A program made the translations under genes and the position numbers. A DNA stretch of 64,000 bases from Akkermansia muciniphila (GTDB taxonomy: Bacteria > Verrucomicrobiota > Verrucomicrobiia > Verrucomicrobiales > V1-33): NCBI GenBank assembly GCA_945900785.1, contig CAMDJM010000012.1:21610-85609 (forward strand), read 5' to 3'. The notes beneath the pieces are model-generated. The model saw nothing but the letters and a program-made list of their open reading frames with translations. It made no database searches and was not told the origin of the DNA. Below, piece by piece: positions 17,589 through 27,369 of this stretch. Position 1 is the stretch's first letter. Each line of letters begins with the position of its first letter.

Positions 17589-17975
17589 TCACCAAATCCT
17601 GGACGCGCCCAGTTCTGAAAGTGGAGTGTCCGGTGATAGAAGGGTCATACCGCATTCGATGGCCTGCGCCGCGAGCAGACGGTCAAATGGATCTGCATGA
17701 AGCCGGGGCAGTTCACCACTGCGGAAGATGGCGTTCTGTTCCAGAGGCAGCTGTTTCACTTGGAAAAAAGCCAAGCGTGAAGGCAACCACGAACGCGGCG
17801 CAGCGGGGAGCGGCAGCTTGCCGCTGGATTCCTTCAGGCAGATTTCCCAGACACTGACGTCACTGAAAAAAAGCGTGCTCGAATCCTCGTTGATCAGGCG
17901 GATCGCTTCAGCCGAGAGCTTGCCCTGAGGCAGGGCCAACCACAGGAAAGTGCAGGTATCGAGCAAAAGATTCAA
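17589..17975 (-). CDS. PIN-domain toxin (VapC-like)
   Basis: This 128-residue PIN-domain ribonuclease is the probable toxin of a type II toxin-antitoxin pair. The acidic active-site residues are seen in LLLDTCTFLWL (Asp6), SVWEICLKESSGKL and the HADPFDRLLAAQA segment, with a closing LLSPD. The start codon is a TTG at 17975, which overlaps the antitoxin stop as TTGA, so the two are translationally coupled. This family of PIN toxins usually pairs with Phd-type antitoxins, as here. Confidence 0.85.
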   Translation of the reverse strand: MNLLLDTCTFLWLALPQGKLSAEAIRLINEDSSTLFFSDVSVWEICLKESSGKLPLPAAPRSWLPSRLAFFQVKQLPLEQNAIFRSGELPRLHADPFDRLLAAQAIECGMTLLSPDTPLSELGASRIW

Positions 17976-18214
17976 AGCCCCCAGCCCTCCAATTCCGTTT
18001 TGGAAAGTGGAGCGAATGCTGAGTCCGGAATCTTCCAGTCAGGGTCGAGGGTTTCTCCCACTTTTGGCCGGGGGGGATTCTCTTCCTGTGGGATCGGCAC
18101 CAGCATCGCCACTTTTTTGTTTCCACGGGCAATGATGAACCGGGCTCCCTGCTCCACATCCGCCAGATAACGGGACAGATGCGTCTTGGCCTCATGTGTC
18201 GTGATGGTATCCAT
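17972..18214 (-). CDS. Phd/YefM-type antitoxin
   Basis: This small protein of about 80 residues begins MDTITTHEAKTHLSRYL and continues GARFIIARGNKKVAMLVPI, the DNA-binding half of the Phd/YefM family. Its C-terminal half, which should bind the toxin, is acidic and proline-rich and includes the DPDWKIPDSAF stretch. The frame is open to 18232, but the ATG at 18214 matches the family start. Such antitoxins repress their own promoter. It ends within the PIN toxin start codon. Confidence 0.85.
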   Translation of the reverse strand: MDTITTHEAKTHLSRYLADVEQGARFIIARGNKKVAMLVPIPQEENPPRPKVGETLDPDWKIPDSAFAPLSKTELEGWGL

Positions 18215-18505
18215 ACCGGAAACATTAAACAAAAACCGGCTTAGTCAACCTGGTTCACTTGCCTGCGTCCGCTATTTCGCCATGCCTTGACCGAGAAAGT
18301 CTCGTCTTTGCGGTCGGTGGACTACCTGCGCCAGCGTGCCTCGCAGGCTAAAATGGAAGACTTCGACCGTCTGCCCGCTATGGTTCCCAGTGCTGAACCT
18401 GACAGGAACGTCCGCATGAGGAGAAAAGTATACCCAAAAACCCGGACGTCCCACCCTGCCAAAAGGCTTGCTGTGCTACCGCCTTTCAGCCAAGGTATCA
18501 CTGCC

Positions 18506-21127
18506 ATGACTGCACGTCTGTTTCCCACCGCCCTGCTGCTCGCCCTGCCACTATTTCCGGCCCATGGGGCGGAACCGGTTCCGCCATCGCTTTTCACCCT
18601 GTCCGATCCGGATCTGGAGGTCACCGTCTGGGCGCATTCTCCCCTGTTTTACAATCCGACCAATATCGACATCGACAAGGACGGCTGCGTCTGGGTGGCG
18701 GAGGGCGTGAACTACCGGATGCATTTCAACCGCAAGCCGGAGGGCGACCGCATCATGGTGCTGCGCGACAACGATGGCGATGGGAAGGCAGACGAATCCT
18801 GGCCGTTTGTGCAGGAGCCGTTTTTGCGCGCGCCGCTGGGTGTGGCGGTGATCGGGAACAAGGTAGTCGTGAGCATGGCCCCGGATCTGGTGGTTTACAC
18901 GGACAAGGACGGCGACAAGCATTTCGACCCCGCCAAGGGCGATACCCGCGAGGTGCTCCTCACTGGATTCAATGGCCGGAACCACGACCACAGCCTGCAC
19001 AGCGTGACGGTGGGGCCGGACGGAAAATGGTATTTCAGCGCGGGGAATTGTGGGGCGAAATTCACCGATAAATCCGGCAAAACCTTCCGTATCGGGTCGA
19101 AGCAGAATACCTCGTGGTGGCCGAAGGATCCGAACCTGCCGGACGGCGATCCCAACGAATATGCCGGGCAGAAAAGCGACGACGGTAAAGTGTATGTCGG
19201 CGGCTTCATCGCCCGCATGAACCCTGACGGGACGAACGTGGAAATCCTCGCGCACAACCTGCGCAATTCCTACGAGAACTGCGTCACCAGCTTCGGCGAC
19301 ATCTTCGCCAGCGACAACGACGACCAGCCCGCCTGCCGCGTCTTCGGCGTGCTGGAGGGCGGGAACTACGGATTTGCCAGCGCGGATGGAACCCGCACCT
19401 GGCAGGCTGACCGCCGGCCCGGCCAGGACATCAAAACCGCCACCTGGCGTCAGGAAGATCCCGGCGTGGCTCCCGCCGGCGACGTCTACGGCGGCGGCGC
19501 TCCCACGGGCTGTGTGTTCTACGAAAACGGCGCACTGGGCGAAAAACACGAAGGCACCCTGCTCGTCTGCGAAAGCGCCCGGAACACCATCTTCGGTTAC
19601 AAACCCCAACCAGACGGCGCGGGCTGGAAGCTGGAGCGCTTCGATTTCCTCACCACTAACAAGGAAGGCAAAATCATCGGCACTGACTCCACCGGCGGCA
19701 ATCAAACCGCCCAAGCCGATGACACCAAAACCCTCTTCCGCCCCTCCGACATCGCGGTTGGCCCGGATGGCGCGCTCTACATTTCCGACTGGTTCGATCC
19801 CCGCACCGGCGGGCACGCCGACATGGACGACAGCATGTCAGGAACCATCTACCGCGTCGCGCCCAAGGGGTTTAAATCCGTGGTGCCGAAGTTTGATGTG
19901 GCGACGGTGGAGGGGGCGATCGAGGCGCTGAAAAGCCCGGCGGTGAATTTGCGGGCGCTGGGGGCGGATAAGCTTCGCGCTTTGGATTATTCTGTTCGTG
20001 AAGAGCGGCTCGGCACTTTGGCTTCCATTCCTAATTCAGCGATGACCCCATATGATGTAACGCTCGCGTTAAATTCCCCACGTGACCATGGACGAATGGA
20101 AATTAGCAGGCAAAAGCTTGTTGCCCGAAGGTTTTCCGCCGTTCTTCCGCGTGACCGCTTTTTCTACCAAAGAATGGATCCAAGTTCTATCAGCGGTGAC
20201 CCCTCATCAACATTTTGGGTGAATTCCTTAGGGTGGTCCAGAAAACTTTTATACGAGCCCAGTGAATTTCAATCGGGCGAATACTATGATATTCTTGGAC
20301 GGAAGCTTGGTGATCCCGACTCCCTAAAATGGTCCCAGCAATTTACCAATATTGCCTGGCTCCTCCACCCACCCCAAAGCATCCCCGCCTTCAAAACCCG
20401 CGCTGTTTCCGCAGCCCTGCCGTTAAAGGCGCGGAAGGACGCGCTGACGGCGATTGGTTATAACACCGGAGCGGACGCGGCGCAGGCGATGCTGGCTATC
20501 GTGGAATCGCTGGGGGCCGCCGTGACCCCCAACTCCCCTGAAGCGGCGGTGAAGGATTCTGCGCTGTGGTGGTTGCTGAACCGGAAGGATAACGTCTGGA
20601 AGGACCACGGCCTGGCCTCCGCCTTGAAGGAAAAGGGGATTTACGATCCGGACAAGGTCGTCCTCACGGCGGTGAGCCTGCCGGATCCGCTGCCCGCCGC
20701 CTTCACGGTGGAGGACGCGCTGAAGCTGGGCGGCGATGCCACCCGGGGTGAAGCCACCAGCCAGCGTTGTTACCTGTGCCATCAGATCGGGAAAAACGGC
20801 GCGGAATTCGGCCCGGAGCTGACGACCTGGGGCCCCACCCAGGGCACGGAAGTCATCCTGCGCAGCCTGATCCAGCCCAGCGCCGATATCGCCCACGGCT
20901 TCGAAGGCACCCGGATCGAAACCACGGACCACCTCGTGATCGACGGTCTCCTTCTCACCGATGCCGACCCCGTAGTCATCCGCAGCATGGGCGGCCTGAC
21001 CCAGACCGTGCCCAAAGCCAGGATCAAATCCAAAAAACCCCTTGGCCGCAGCCTGATGATGAGCGCGACCCAACTCGGCCTCACCGCCCAGGAGTGCGCG
21101 GACCTCGCGGCATTTTTACGCCAATAG
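18506..21127 (+). CDS. PVC-type secreted dehydrogenase with haem-binding domain
   Basis: This 873-residue exported protein has a signal peptide ending AHG-AEP. The first about 400 residues form a beta-propeller of the putative membrane-bound dehydrogenase type common in Planctomycetes and Verrucomicrobia (sugar/sorbosone dehydrogenase-like, with DNDGDGKADE and DKDGDKHF calcium-like loops). A middle HEAT-like helical region follows. The C-terminus is a short cytochrome-like domain with CYLCH at 755-759. It is likely a periplasmic electron-transferring oxidoreductase, with unknown substrate. The ATG at 18506 is chosen for the signal peptide; the frame is open further upstream. The third quarter (about 20000-20350) has less GC-rich codon use than its flanks. 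Confidence 0.88.
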   Translation: MTARLFPTALLLALPLFPAHGAEPVPPSLFTLSDPDLEVTVWAHSPLFYNPTNIDIDKDGCVWVAEGVNYRMHFNRKPEGDRIMVLRDNDGDGKADESWPFVQEPFLRAPLGVAVIGNKVVVSMAPDLVVYTDKDGDKHFDPAKGDTREVLLTGFNGRNHDHSLHSVTVGPDGKWYFSAGNCGAKFTDKSGKTFRIGSKQNTSWWPKDPNLPDGDPNEYAGQKSDDGKVYVGGFIARMNPDGTNVEILAHNLRNSYENCVTSFGDIFASDNDDQPACRVFGVLEGGNYGFASADGTRTWQADRRPGQDIKTATWRQEDPGVAPAGDVYGGGAPTGCVFYENGALGEKHEGTLLVCESARNTIFGYKPQPDGAGWKLERFDFLTTNKEGKIIGTDSTGGNQTAQADDTKTLFRPSDIAVGPDGALYISDWFDPRTGGHADMDDSMSGTIYRVAPKGFKSVVPKFDVATVEGAIEALKSPAVNLRALGADKLRALDYSVREERLGTLASIPNSAMTPYDVTLALNSPRDHGRMEISRQKLVARRFSAVLPRDRFFYQRMDPSSISGDPSSTFWVNSLGWSRKLLYEPSEFQSGEYYDILGRKLGDPDSLKWSQQFTNIAWLLHPPQSIPAFKTRAVSAALPLKARKDALTAIGYNTGADAAQAMLAIVESLGAAVTPNSPEAAVKDSALWWLLNRKDNVWKDHGLASALKEKGIYDPDKVVLTAVSLPDPLPAAFTVEDALKLGGDATRGEATSQRCYLCHQIGKNGAEFGPELTTWGPTQGTEVILRSLIQPSADIAHGFEGTRIETTDHLVIDGLLLTDADPVVIRSMGGLTQTVPKARIKSKKPLGRSLMMSATQLGLTAQECADLAAFLRQ

Positions 21128-21199
21128 CCTACCACCCTGTAACAAGGCCATTCCGGGTTTGGGCTGGGGGATCCTGCGCGGAGAGCATGTCCGCCTCCC

Positions 21200-22774
21200 T
21201 CAAGGAGCCACCACCCGCCGGGGCAGCTCGAAGCAGATCGCCTCGCGGTCGTTTCTAACCAGCAGCAGATTCCCCGCGAGACAGGCGTTGTTCCAGGTCT
21301 TGCTGGTGAGAGCGGGAATGCGGGCGAGGACTTCCTCTCCGGTTCTGGAGGCTTTCACGACGACAATTGCTCCCTTCTCACTTTGGATGATCAGGGTGTC
21401 CCCGGCTCCCATGACCTGTCCGTGACCATAGCTGGAGCCGCGCCAGACCTGTTCGCCGGTTCCGAGGTTGAGGCAACTGAGACGGCCTTCATCCAAGCCC
21501 CAGGCCAGTTCGCCACGCACCACGAGGTTGGTGAACTTTGGCTTCATCTTCATGGTCTGCCACTCGATGTGATAGGGCCATGCGGTGGGAGTGCGCGTCG
21601 CGGGATCGAATTTGATGAGGGTGGAGCCTACGCCATAACCAATCGAAATCAGGACGCCGGCCTTGCCGATGGCAAGGGGATTGGCCACATTGGCGGGAGC
21701 GCTTTTGAAGCCATCCTTCCATTCCCAGAGGGTGGCTCCGGTGGCCGGATCATAACCGCCCGCGCTTTTGCCGGAAATGGCGAGGATCTGACGGACGCCG
21801 GCGATTTCCGCCAGCACGGGCGTGCCATAGCCGGCATCATCCGCCCCACCCCGCCACACGGGTTCGCCCGTCGCGGCACGGAAGGCCGCGAGGCTTTTTT
21901 CGCCTTTGCCCAGGGTGACGATGATCAGGTCATCGACCAGGATGGGGCTGCTGCTTTTGGCCCACATCAGGTTTTGGTGGCCAGCTTCCTTCAGGGTATC
22001 GCGCATCCAGATCAGGCGACCGGTTTTCCCATCAAGGCAGTTGAGCAGGCCGGTGGCTCCCAGGGTCCACACCTTGTCAGCAGAGGACAGGGGAGTGGTG
22101 CGCGGGCCGGTGCCCCCCATGTCTTCCTCAAAGCGCGCCTTGTCCTGGTGACTCCACAGGACACCCCCACTCCGCACGTCCCGGGCGACCACCGCTTCAT
22201 TTTCTCCCCGTTGCTCCAAGGTGATCGCATAGTCCCCGGCGACGATGAATCCTCCCCATCCGAGGCCGATTTCGCTGCGCCAAAGTTCTTTCGGCATCTG
22301 TTGATACCAGTTTTCGGCCAGCCCACCAGCCTCCTGATCATTCCGCCCGCCCGGGCCGAGGAAGCGGGGGAAGTCCCCGGGCTGATCGGTCGTGAAGCGA
22401 TGGCTCCCGGCATCTGCCACCGGGGCCAGAGCGGGCAATTGTTCGCCCGGTTTTTTCATCCAGCGGAAAGAAAGCTGCGGTAAAAAATCTCCCATGTGTC
22501 CATCTTTCCGGATCATTCCCAACGTCGCCCCCAGTGCGAGCAGCAAACCGAGCAGAGGCTTCCACCTTGCCCCCCAGGGGAGGCGGCTGAAGGCCAGCAG
22601 CCACAAGGCCACCAACAGAAGGGAAACCAGGATGGCACCGATGGTGGCGAAGGTCTGGGTAAAACTAAAGCGATCCAAGGCTGGCAGGTTCTTCAGAAGA
22701 AAAATCCCTGCCCATGGGAGGACCAGTAAAACACAGAGCAGAGTCCAGCGGGGTTTTTTCGGGGTGGGATGCAT
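21200..22774 (-). CDS. PQQ-like beta-propeller membrane protein
   Basis: This 524-residue protein has three N-terminal hydrophobic segments (about 11-27, 40-62, 70-86) followed by a beta-propeller of PQQ-enzyme/BamB-type repeats. The repeats show as recurring G-x-x-LWSH, GRLIWMRD, GEPVWRGG, GATLWEW and GEQVWRG blades. DFPRFLGPGG just before the first blade is typical of PVC proteins of this kind. No quinone-enzyme active-site residues can be assigned, so catalysis is uncertain. The gene converges with the dehydrogenase gene. Confidence 0.8.
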   Translation of the reverse strand: MHPTPKKPRWTLLCVLLVLPWAGIFLLKNLPALDRFSFTQTFATIGAILVSLLLVALWLLAFSRLPWGARWKPLLGLLLALGATLGMIRKDGHMGDFLPQLSFRWMKKPGEQLPALAPVADAGSHRFTTDQPGDFPRFLGPGGRNDQEAGGLAENWYQQMPKELWRSEIGLGWGGFIVAGDYAITLEQRGENEAVVARDVRSGGVLWSHQDKARFEEDMGGTGPRTTPLSSADKVWTLGATGLLNCLDGKTGRLIWMRDTLKEAGHQNLMWAKSSSPILVDDLIIVTLGKGEKSLAAFRAATGEPVWRGGADDAGYGTPVLAEIAGVRQILAISGKSAGGYDPATGATLWEWKDGFKSAPANVANPLAIGKAGVLISIGYGVGSTLIKFDPATRTPTAWPYHIEWQTMKMKPKFTNLVVRGELAWGLDEGRLSCLNLGTGEQVWRGSSYGHGQVMGAGDTLIIQSEKGAIVVVKASRTGEEVLARIPALTSKTWNNACLAGNLLLVRNDREAICFELPRRVVAP

Positions 22775-22915
22775 CGCGGACTATGCCCGGTTCTGCCGCT
22801 GGGATCAAGCACCTGTGGACAGAAAAGTCCTGTGGGAACGGGTTTTCATTTTTCACACAATACTTCCCGGATAACGCAGACCAACCTAACTCAATTCAGG
22901 TTCCAAGGCGGTGCT

Positions 22916-23830
22916 TCAGGGGGAAGCCACTCCATCCAGGGTGGCATCGTGGAAGGATGCCGGGTCTTCGATGGGTTCCAGGTGGGTGGTGACGTGCAGC
23001 CGGTCCACCGCGGCGCGCAGGGCAGCTTCGACTTCTTCTGCGACATCATGGCCGCGCTGCACGGTCCATTCCCCCGGCACGAGAAGGTGCAGAGACATGA
23101 AACGGCGGGCGCCCGCCTCCCGGGTGCGCAGGGCATGCCAATGCAGGCCTTTCGCTTCATAGCTGGCCAGCACGGCTTTGATCCGGGCCAGGTCTTCCGG
23201 CGGCAGGCCGGTATCCATCAGGCCCAGCATGGATTGGTGGACCAGCTTTACGCCGGTAAAGACAATGTGGCAGGCGAGGAGCAGGCCCAGCGCCGGATCC
23301 AGCCATGGCCAGCCCGTTAGTTTCACCAGCAGCAGTCCCGCAACCGCCGCCACAGAGGTCCACACATCGGTCATGAGGTGCTGCCCATCCGCTTCCAGCG
23401 CGACGCTGTGATAGCGGCGGGCCGCCCCGAGCAACAGCCGGGCGACGAGCAGATTGATCGCCGAGGCGACCACGGAAATGCCGAGGCCCGCCGCAAAACC
23501 AGTTAGGGGAACCGGGTGAAAAAATCGCTCCACGGCATTCCAGCCGATGCCCACCGCCGCCACCAGGATCAGCGCGCCCTCTACTCCTCCTGCAAAATAC
23601 TCCACTTTGGTATGGCCATAGGCGTGTTCCTCATCCGCCGGCCGGGCGGAGACCGTCACGGAGGCCACGGCCACGAGGGCCGCTGCCAGGTTAGCCACGG
23701 ATTCCAGGGCATCCGATAGCAAAGTCACCGAGCCGGTGAGGTGCCAAGCCACCAGTTTCAGCACGAAGGTAACGACCGCCGCTGCCACGGAGAGCAGAGC
23801 GAAGCGGGTTACCGGGGAGGAAGGCAGCAT
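22916..23830 (-). CDS. Cation diffusion facilitator (CDF) transporter
   Basis: This 304-residue metal-cation/proton antiporter has six membrane helices and a cytoplasmic C-terminal domain. LLSDALESVAN in helix 2 and DGQHLMTDVWTS in helix 5 mark the metal site. The C-terminal domain carries HWHALRTREAGARRFMSLHL, common in this family. A GGAGGAGG ribosome-binding site precedes the ATG at 23830, although the frame is open far upstream. It follows the sulfatase gene by 65 bases on the same strand. The transported metal cannot be told from sequence. Confidence 0.9.
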   Translation of the reverse strand: MLPSSPVTRFALLSVAAAVVTFVLKLVAWHLTGSVTLLSDALESVANLAAALVAVASVTVSARPADEEHAYGHTKVEYFAGGVEGALILVAAVGIGWNAVERFFHPVPLTGFAAGLGISVVASAINLLVARLLLGAARRYHSVALEADGQHLMTDVWTSVAAVAGLLLVKLTGWPWLDPALGLLLACHIVFTGVKLVHQSMLGLMDTGLPPEDLARIKAVLASYEAKGLHWHALRTREAGARRFMSLHLLVPGEWTVQRGHDVAEEVEAALRAAVDRLHVTTHLEPIEDPASFHDATLDGVASP

Positions 23831-23895
23831 GGGGAATCCTCCTCCGGGGTCAGCCAGCCGCAAGCCAGCATTCCCGTCCTTGCCTTTCCCGTTTC

Positions 23896-25308
23896 TCAAG
23901 GCCAGTCCACCAAGGCAGGCGGGCGCTGGCCCCGGCCCCTGGTTTGCGTCAGGGCATCGCCCAGCTCCCCGCGGGCGGCTTGCGCCAGCGCGGAAAGCCG
24001 GGCCACCACGGCGGGCTCGGCGGAAGCCTGGTTCCGGGTCTCCCCCGGGTCCTGCTCCAGGTGATACAGTTCCAGCCCTATCACCGCCTTGCCGTGCAGG
24101 CCGGTCAGGCCATCCGCGCCCAGGCGTTCGATGGTGCGGTAGGCGTGCGGCAGCATCAGCTTCCACGGCCCGCTGCGCAGAGCCTGGAGTTCGTTCTTTC
24201 CGTAATAAAAGAGCAGGGAATCATGTGGGGACTCCGCACCCGCCACGCCGCGCAGCAAGGGGCTGATATCCATCCCGTCAATTTTCTTTTCCGGCAATGG
24301 GGCTCCTGTCAGGGCCGCCACGGTAGGCAGGATATCGATCGTCCCGGCCATTTTCCGGCAGACGCTGCCGGCGGGAATCTGGCCCGGCCAGCGCATCAGA
24401 CAAGGCACACGGATGCCCCCTTCCCAGCAGGTTCCCTTGGATTCCCGGAAGGGGCCCGGGCTGCCCGCATGGTTCCCATAAATGCTCCACGGGCCATTAT
24501 CGCTGGCGAAGATGACGAGCGTATTCCCGTCCAGCCCGCTCTGCTTCAAAGCGCCCATGATTTCCCCCACCGCCCAGTCAATCTCTTCGATCACATCCCC
24601 ATACAAGCCCTGGGCGGATTTACCTTTGAACTTCCCGCTGACAAAAAGCGGCACATGTGGCATGGAGGGAGCGACATAGAGAAAAAACGGAGCCGCCTGG
24701 TGCTGACGGATGAACTGCACCGCCCGCTCCGCATAACGTGTGGTCAGGCTGGCCTGCACCTCTGCCGTCACCTGCGGCACGGCGGCCTGGGCACCCTCCA
24801 GCAGCGGCAGGGGCGGATAAGATCCTGCCCGGGCCTTCGGATTTTCCGGCCACATGTCATTTGAATACGGCAGGCCCAGGTATTCATCAAACCCCTGCTT
24901 CAGCGGCAGCAAATCCGGGTGATCCCCGAGGTGCCACTTGCCAAACATGGCCGTGGCATAACCTTTCGCCTTCAGCATCTCCGCCAGGGTCATTTCGTCC
25001 GGGTTCAGCCCGGTTTTGCTTTTCGGCCCCAGCGCCCCATGGATCCCCACCCGGGGCGGATAACATCCCGTGAGCAGGGCCGCGCGCGAGGCGGAGCACA
25101 CCGGTGCCGCCACATAGAAATCCGTAAAGCGCATCCCCTCCGCCGCCATCCTATCCAGGTGCGGCGTGGCAAAACCCTTCGCTCCCTGCACCCCCAGATC
25201 GCCGTAGCCCATGTCATCCACGTAGATCATCACCACATTCGGCCCCGCAGCAGCCCGCGCGGCCAGCAGCAGACAGAAACACGTCAGGGAGAGTAGCTTA
25301 AATTTCAT
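23896..25308 (-). CDS. Secreted sulfatase
   Basis: This 470-residue arylsulfatase-family enzyme has a signal peptide (about 1-20). The metal site begins with YVDDMGYGDLG. The formylglycine motif is CSASR with Cys71, which needs a maturation enzyme; none is in this window. The C-terminal FYYGKNELQALRSGPWKLMLP block is typical of family S1 sulfatases. It probably removes sulfate from algal or host polysaccharides in the periplasm, a trait common in Verrucomicrobiota and Planctomycetes. It starts 19 bases after the small Zn-ribbon gene. Confidence 0.92.
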   Translation of the reverse strand: MKFKLLSLTCFCLLLAARAAAGPNVVMIYVDDMGYGDLGVQGAKGFATPHLDRMAAEGMRFTDFYVAAPVCSASRAALLTGCYPPRVGIHGALGPKSKTGLNPDEMTLAEMLKAKGYATAMFGKWHLGDHPDLLPLKQGFDEYLGLPYSNDMWPENPKARAGSYPPLPLLEGAQAAVPQVTAEVQASLTTRYAERAVQFIRQHQAAPFFLYVAPSMPHVPLFVSGKFKGKSAQGLYGDVIEEIDWAVGEIMGALKQSGLDGNTLVIFASDNGPWSIYGNHAGSPGPFRESKGTCWEGGIRVPCLMRWPGQIPAGSVCRKMAGTIDILPTVAALTGAPLPEKKIDGMDISPLLRGVAGAESPHDSLLFYYGKNELQALRSGPWKLMLPHAYRTIERLGADGLTGLHGKAVIGLELYHLEQDPGETRNQASAEPAVVARLSALAQAARGELGDALTQTRGRGQRPPALVDWP

Positions 25309-25327
25309 GGTGGGAACAGTTAATTTG

Positions 25328-25570
25328 TTAGAGATCCAAAACCGCCTGCCGTTCCACAAGCCGGCCACAGGCGGGGCAGGTGACCACCGTATCCGCCCGG
25401 GCAGGATCTTCAAAGACCTGCCCGCAAACCGCACACACCACCTGGTGCCGGGTCCGGGCGCGTTCCCGGCGGCGTTCCCGCCACACCCGCACCGTCCATA
25501 GCACGGTCAGCCCGCCCAGCACAGCAGCGAGATTGAGCACGATGAGATTGGATAGACTGGTGCGGATCAC
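25328..25570 (-). CDS. Small membrane protein with zinc ribbon
   Basis: This is an 80-residue protein with a GTG start. Residues about 8-28 form one membrane helix, followed by an arginine-rich stretch and a C-terminal zinc ribbon with CAVC and CPAC pairs. The function is unknown. It sits in a same-strand series between the pyrophosphatase (52 bases upstream) and the sulfatase, so it is probably part of one transcript. The paired cysteines and the membrane helix are seen directly. Confidence 0.6.
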   Translation of the reverse strand: MIRTSLSNLIVLNLAAVLGGLTVLWTVRVWRERRRERARTRHQVVCAVCGQVFEDPARADTVVTCPACGRLVERQAVLDL

Positions 25571-25622
25571 CCTGATGCTTCCGCCAGTGCAGTCCCCGCC
25601 GCAATGCGGAACCTGCCGGCCG

Positions 25623-27314
25623 TCACGCGGGTGGCGTCAATTTCGCGACGACACGGCTCAGGCTGGGGAAGAGCTGCTTTTTCCGGCTGACGACGCCCTG
25701 CATTTCAAAAAGCCCGGGGTGCAGCTCCGGGTAGGTGATGGCATCCGTAATGCGCTCATTGCCTGCCGTGAGGAGGACGCTATAGTGTTCCGTGATATCG
25801 GTGACCATGAGGCAGGCAAAGTGGGCGTGCTTTTCCCAGCAGACATTTTCCAGCGCCACCCGCAGCTCCGGGGCGCGTTTCCAAAACTCGCCCAGGCCCA
25901 ATTCCTCGATCTGGCTGATGCTCAGCCGCCAGCCGTTTTCCTCAAAGTCCTTGCGGTCGCTTTCCACCGCATCTGCCGCATTGCAGCCACGCAGCATGGA
26001 GCCGGCGGCAAAGAAATCCCTGACAAAATCCTCCTCCCGGATCCCCGCCAGCCCGGCCAGCCACGGCAGGATCTCGCGGTCCGTGCTGGTGGTGGTGGGG
26101 GAGGTCAGATTCAGGGTATCACTGATCATCCCAGCGCAGAGGCAAAGGGCGCTGGCCTTGTCAGGTGTGAGCCCCCGCATGCGGAACATGAGAGCCACGA
26201 TGGTGCTGGTGCTGCCCACCGGCTCGTTGATATAACGCAAGGGCTCACGGGTGCGCAGATTCCCACTGAGCCGGTGGTGATCAATCACTTCCAGGATGTC
26301 CGCTTCATCGGCCCCGGTGACAGCCTGGGAAAATTCGTTATGATCCACCAGCACCAGTTTCCGGCGCGGCACATCCACGAGATCGGATTTGGAAAACACC
26401 CCTTCCAGCCGCCGCGTTTTTTCATCCACTACCGGGAAAAGCGGCTGGTGGGAGGCGGCCACCGCATGCTTCAACTCCGCCAGAGGGGTCTGCGGGTAAA
26501 AACTCAGGAAGTCGCCGGTCAGCGCTTCCCCAATCGCCCGGGAAAAGTGAATCAGCTGCGCCGTGGTAGCAGTATCATGCGGCGAAACCATGATCACCAC
26601 CCCGCGCTCCCGGGCCCGTGCCTGGACATCCGGGTGGGGTGCCATGCCGCTGGTGGTGATGAGGCAGCGCACGCACAGCTCTACCGCCAGGTCCGGCACC
26701 TGGGGGCGATCCCCCGTCACAATCACAATTTGATCCAACGGATAGGCGGCCGCCCGCTGGCGCATCGTATCTAGGCTGGAAGCCGCGACCACCAGCATCA
26801 ATTCCTCAAAGTGGCCAGGATCCGGGCAATCCCCCAGCACCTTGCCCTCCAGCACGGACAGAATGTTTTTCAGGCTGGTGTAGACGCTGCGCAATCCTTT
26901 GCGTGGGGCCGCGTGGTCCTCTGCCGGCAGCAGCAGAGCGGCGAAATCCTGAAGCGTGGGAATACCCAGCAACCGGCCCTCCGCATCCACCACCGGGAGA
27001 GCCCGGAGATGATGCGCCATCATGCGCCGGTAAACGGCGAGAAACGTTTCATCCGGAGCCGCCGTCAGGATATCCTGCCGGGCAATCGTGGCGGCAGTGG
27101 GCCTCACGTCCATGATGAGTTCCGGCACCGGCAGCCCCGCCTGCTCCAGCACCCAGGCCGTGCGCACCGTCAGATCCCCGCAGCACGCCGGCCGCGCATC
27201 CACCCCGGGCCGCGTCGCCCGCAGGAAAGCCGCGTAACCGATCGCCGAGCAAATCGCGTCGGTATCCGGGTTCTTGTGGCCGATGACATTTATCGTGGAG
27301 GGATCGTAAGGCAT
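25623..27314 (-). CDS. Manganese-dependent inorganic pyrophosphatase with CBS/DRTGG insert
   Basis: This is a 563-residue family II pyrophosphatase, which splits pyrophosphate to phosphate in the cytoplasm. GHKNPDTDA (12-20), LVDHNE and DHH in VIDHHRL are the DHH-type metal motifs. Between the first motif and the rest lie two CBS domains (about 70-130 and 245-310) separated by a DRTGG-like domain, the layout of nucleotide-regulated CBS-pyrophosphatases. Adenine nucleotides probably tune its activity. The ATG at 27314 is preferred to a GTG two codons earlier. It follows mutY by 55 bases. Confidence 0.9.
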   Translation of the reverse strand: MPYDPSTINVIGHKNPDTDAICSAIGYAAFLRATRPGVDARPACCGDLTVRTAWVLEQAGLPVPELIMDVRPTAATIARQDILTAAPDETFLAVYRRMMAHHLRALPVVDAEGRLLGIPTLQDFAALLLPAEDHAAPRKGLRSVYTSLKNILSVLEGKVLGDCPDPGHFEELMLVVAASSLDTMRQRAAAYPLDQIVIVTGDRPQVPDLAVELCVRCLITTSGMAPHPDVQARARERGVVIMVSPHDTATTAQLIHFSRAIGEALTGDFLSFYPQTPLAELKHAVAASHQPLFPVVDEKTRRLEGVFSKSDLVDVPRRKLVLVDHNEFSQAVTGADEADILEVIDHHRLSGNLRTREPLRYINEPVGSTSTIVALMFRMRGLTPDKASALCLCAGMISDTLNLTSPTTTSTDREILPWLAGLAGIREEDFVRDFFAAGSMLRGCNAADAVESDRKDFEENGWRLSISQIEELGLGEFWKRAPELRVALENVCWEKHAHFACLMVTDITEHYSVLLTAGNERITDAITYPELHPGLFEMQGVVSRKKQLFPSLSRVVAKLTPPA

Positions 27315-27369
27315 GAGCACGATCTATAAAGCGGATGGCAGGCCAGCCAAGCGCATCAGTGCAGGAAAA

